A program made the translations under genes and the position numbers. The notes under the pieces were generated by a model that had not been told where the DNA came from, made no database searches, and worked only from the letters and a program-made list of their open reading frames with translations. A DNA stretch of 6,267 bases from Actinomycetota bacterium (GTDB lineage Bacteria; Actinomycetota; Acidimicrobiia; IMCC26256): the NCBI GenBank assembly GCA_009702955.1, contig WLHA01000080.1:1-6267 (forward strand), read 5' to 3'. Shown piece by piece: positions 5,016-6,267 of the stretch; position 1 is the stretch's first letter; each line of letters starts with the position of its first letter.

Positions 5016-6227
5016 ATGTCGAATCTATTGCTAGTCCTTATCGTCGTGTTGGTGGCTGCGTTGGTGGCTGCGGCCGCCGTCATTGGTTACCGCGTAGCGG
5101 TTGCTCGCAGGTCACAGAGCACGCAGCTAGTTCCGCGAGAGACCAAAGAAGAACGTAGCGGGACCGATGTTCTTGCACCTGAGACTGATACGGCGCTCCA
5201 TCCCGACCTCGCGGAGCAACAAGTAGCGGATACGGATAGCGGTCTAGATAGCAAGAGCGTTATTGAGGATGTTCTTGAAGAGGCGACTAAGGCTGAGGCG
5301 ACTCAAGCAGAGGCGACTAAGGCTGAACCCCTGCGCCTGCGCGATCGTCTTGGGCGTACGCGTGCTGCATTCACAGGGGCACTTGCCGGGGTAACAGGGC
5401 GCAGCACTATTGATGACGAGACGTGGGAGTCGCTCGAGGAGGCTCTAATCCTTGCGGATGTAGGCGTGAGTACCGCAACTCGACTTGTGGAGGCGGTTAG
5501 GGCAAGCGCTAAGGAAGCCAAGATCAAAGATAGTTCGGAGGTTGAGGCTCTGCTGCGCCAGGAGATAGCGCTCCTCCTATCGCCCGCGGATCGAACGCTT
5601 CAGATGGCTGTATCTGGGCCGACTGTTTGGATGTTTGTTGGCGTAAATGGCGTGGGTAAGACGACGACCATCGCAAAGCTTGCAACGCGAGAAGGCGCTG
5701 CCGGGCGCCATGTTGTTCTGGCTGCCGCCGATACGTTTAGGGCAGCAGCGGCCGAGCAGCTTGGAATCTGGGCCGAGCGAAGTGGGGCGACTCTGGTGCG
5801 CGGTGATGAGGGTGCAGATCCAGGCTCGGTGGTATTCAATGCGATGGCCTCTGCCAATTCTCGCGGCGCCGATCTTGTGCTTGTTGATACAGCTGGGCGG
5901 CTCCATACGAAGGTCAACTTGATGGAGGAGCTTAAGAAGCTTCGCAGGATCGTAGATAAGACCCCCGATGCGCTTACTGAGGTAATCCTCGTGCTCGATG
6001 CCACTACAGGGCAGAACGGATTGACACAGGCTCGCGAGTTCGCTGCAGCGGTCGAGGTGACCGGCGTGGCGCTCACCAAGCTCGACGGAACCGCTAAGGG
6101 AGGAATCGTCCTCGCTATCCAGTCGGAGCTCGGGATACCCGTCAAGATCGTTGGGGTCGGCGAGGGCCCTGAGGACTTGATTCCTTTCGACCCGGAAGAG
6201 TTCGCGGCAGCGTTATTCGGCGAGTGA
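5016..6227 (+). CDS. ftsY: Signal recognition particle receptor FtsY
   Basis: SRP-family GTPase that docks the Ffh-4.5S RNA-ribosome complex at the membrane and delivers nascent membrane proteins to SecYEG. In 403 aa there is an N-terminal membrane helix (about 4-28) followed by Arg residues, a short acidic linker in place of a long A domain (33-105, with EATKAEATQAEATKAE at 89-104), a four-helix N domain (about 106-195) and the G domain. The GTPase motifs are complete: G1 GVNGVGKTTT (209-218), G2 DTFRAAAAEQL (239-249), G3 DTAGR (291-295), G4 TKLDGTAKGG (354-363) and G5 GVGEGPEDL (380-388). Ffh would have an M domain after the G domain; this protein stops at FGE, as FtsY does. ATG 5016 has no Shine-Dalgarno at normal distance, so initiation may depend on ribosomes ending the channel gene 11 bp upstream. 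The membrane helix directly after this ATG supports the start. Confidence 0.97.
   Translation: MSNLLLVLIVVLVAALVAAAAVIGYRVAVARRSQSTQLVPRETKEERSGTDVLAPETDTALHPDLAEQQVADTDSGLDSKSVIEDVLEEATKAEATQAEATKAEPLRLRDRLGRTRAAFTGALAGVTGRSTIDDETWESLEEALILADVGVSTATRLVEAVRASAKEAKIKDSSEVEALLRQEIALLLSPADRTLQMAVSGPTVWMFVGVNGVGKTTTIAKLATREGAAGRHVVLAAADTFRAAAAEQLGIWAERSGATLVRGDEGADPGSVVFNAMASANSRGADLVLVDTAGRLHTKVNLMEELKKLRRIVDKTPDALTEVILVLDATTGQNGLTQAREFAAAVEVTGVALTKLDGTAKGGIVLAIQSELGIPVKIVGVGEGPEDLIPFDPEEFAAALFGE
5049..5072 (+). repeat. 12-bp perfect tandem duplication in ftsY membrane helix
   Basis: TTGGTGGCTGCG occurs twice in direct succession (5049-5060 and 5061-5072), in frame, encoding LVAA-LVAA at residues 12-19 of FtsY. 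It lengthens the hydrophobic anchor by about one helix turn. Identity at all twelve positions, third codon bases included, suggests recent slippage rather than codon bias. Confidence 0.85.
5280..5324 (+). repeat. 15-bp x 3 tandem repeat in ftsY linker
   Basis: There are three consecutive in-frame 15-bp units at 5280-5294, 5295-5309 and 5310-5324. The outer two are identical (GAGGCGACTAAGGCT). The middle one differs at three bases (CAA GCA for AAG GCT), giving EATKA-EATQA-EATKA at residues 89-103. The repeat lies in the low-complexity acidic linker just before the N domain, where length changes should be tolerated. Confidence 0.85.
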
Positions 6228-6267
6228 CTTCTCTGCGTTTCGACCCACCCCTTAGTGCTGCTAACTG
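6224..6267 (+). CDS. Start of next gene, product unknown (partial)
   Basis: GTG 6224-6226 overlaps the ftsY stop TGA (GTGA, four-base overlap) and opens a frame that stays open to the window edge, reading MTSLRFDPPLSAAN. Stop-start overlaps of this type are typical of translationally coupled operon genes. Fourteen codons are too few to name the product. In actinobacterial genomes amt, glnB, glnD or ffh can follow ftsY. The residues do not look like an Ffh N-terminus, and I cannot choose among the rest. A short open frame by chance remains possible. Confidence 0.45.
   Translation, partial: MTSLRFDPPLSAAN

Overview
The window is a compact, all-plus-strand housekeeping block. It most likely comes from an actinobacterium of moderate GC content. 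Three things point there: the wording of the SMC N-terminal ATPase half, an FtsY with an N-terminal membrane helix and a short acidic linker, and the order mutM - acyP - smc - ... - ftsY, which resembles the rnc-mutM-smc-ftsY neighbourhood known from Actinobacteria. GC looks like the mid-50s percent by eye, CTA leucine codons are common and CTAG is not avoided. This argues against a high-GC Streptomyces-type genome and fits a lower-GC lineage such as aquatic Acidimicrobiia-like or related groups. The lineage is inference.

Layout, left to right. Bases 1-33 are the last codons and stop of an upstream gene whose C-terminus is a CxxC-Q zinc-finger end, almost certainly mutM (formamidopyrimidine-DNA glycosylase). 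Two bases later comes a complete acylphosphatase (acyP). A gap of about 105 bp follows. It is the only sizeable non-coding stretch and holds an alternating purine-pyrimidine tract, small hairpins, a strong Shine-Dalgarno for smc and an uncertain 39-codon reading frame. Next is a full-length smc (1161 aa), the chromosome-organising ATPase. After 16 bp comes a 355-aa MscS-family mechanosensitive channel, and 11 bp later ftsY (403 aa), the SRP receptor. The stop codon of ftsY overlaps a GTG (GTGA) that opens a frame running off the right edge, probably the start of the next gene.

The spacing (2, about 105, 16, 11 and -4 bp) suggests one transcription unit, possibly with an extra start before smc. 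Functionally it is a mixed housekeeping operon: base-excision repair, acyl-phosphate hydrolysis, chromosome segregation, turgor relief and membrane-protein targeting. I see no tRNA, rRNA, mobile element, CRISPR array or clear terminator, and no convincing new system. The points worth a second look are small: the filled acyP-smc gap, an altered glycine motif at the end of the SMC hinge, the channel gene between smc and ftsY, and two in-frame tandem duplications in ftsY.
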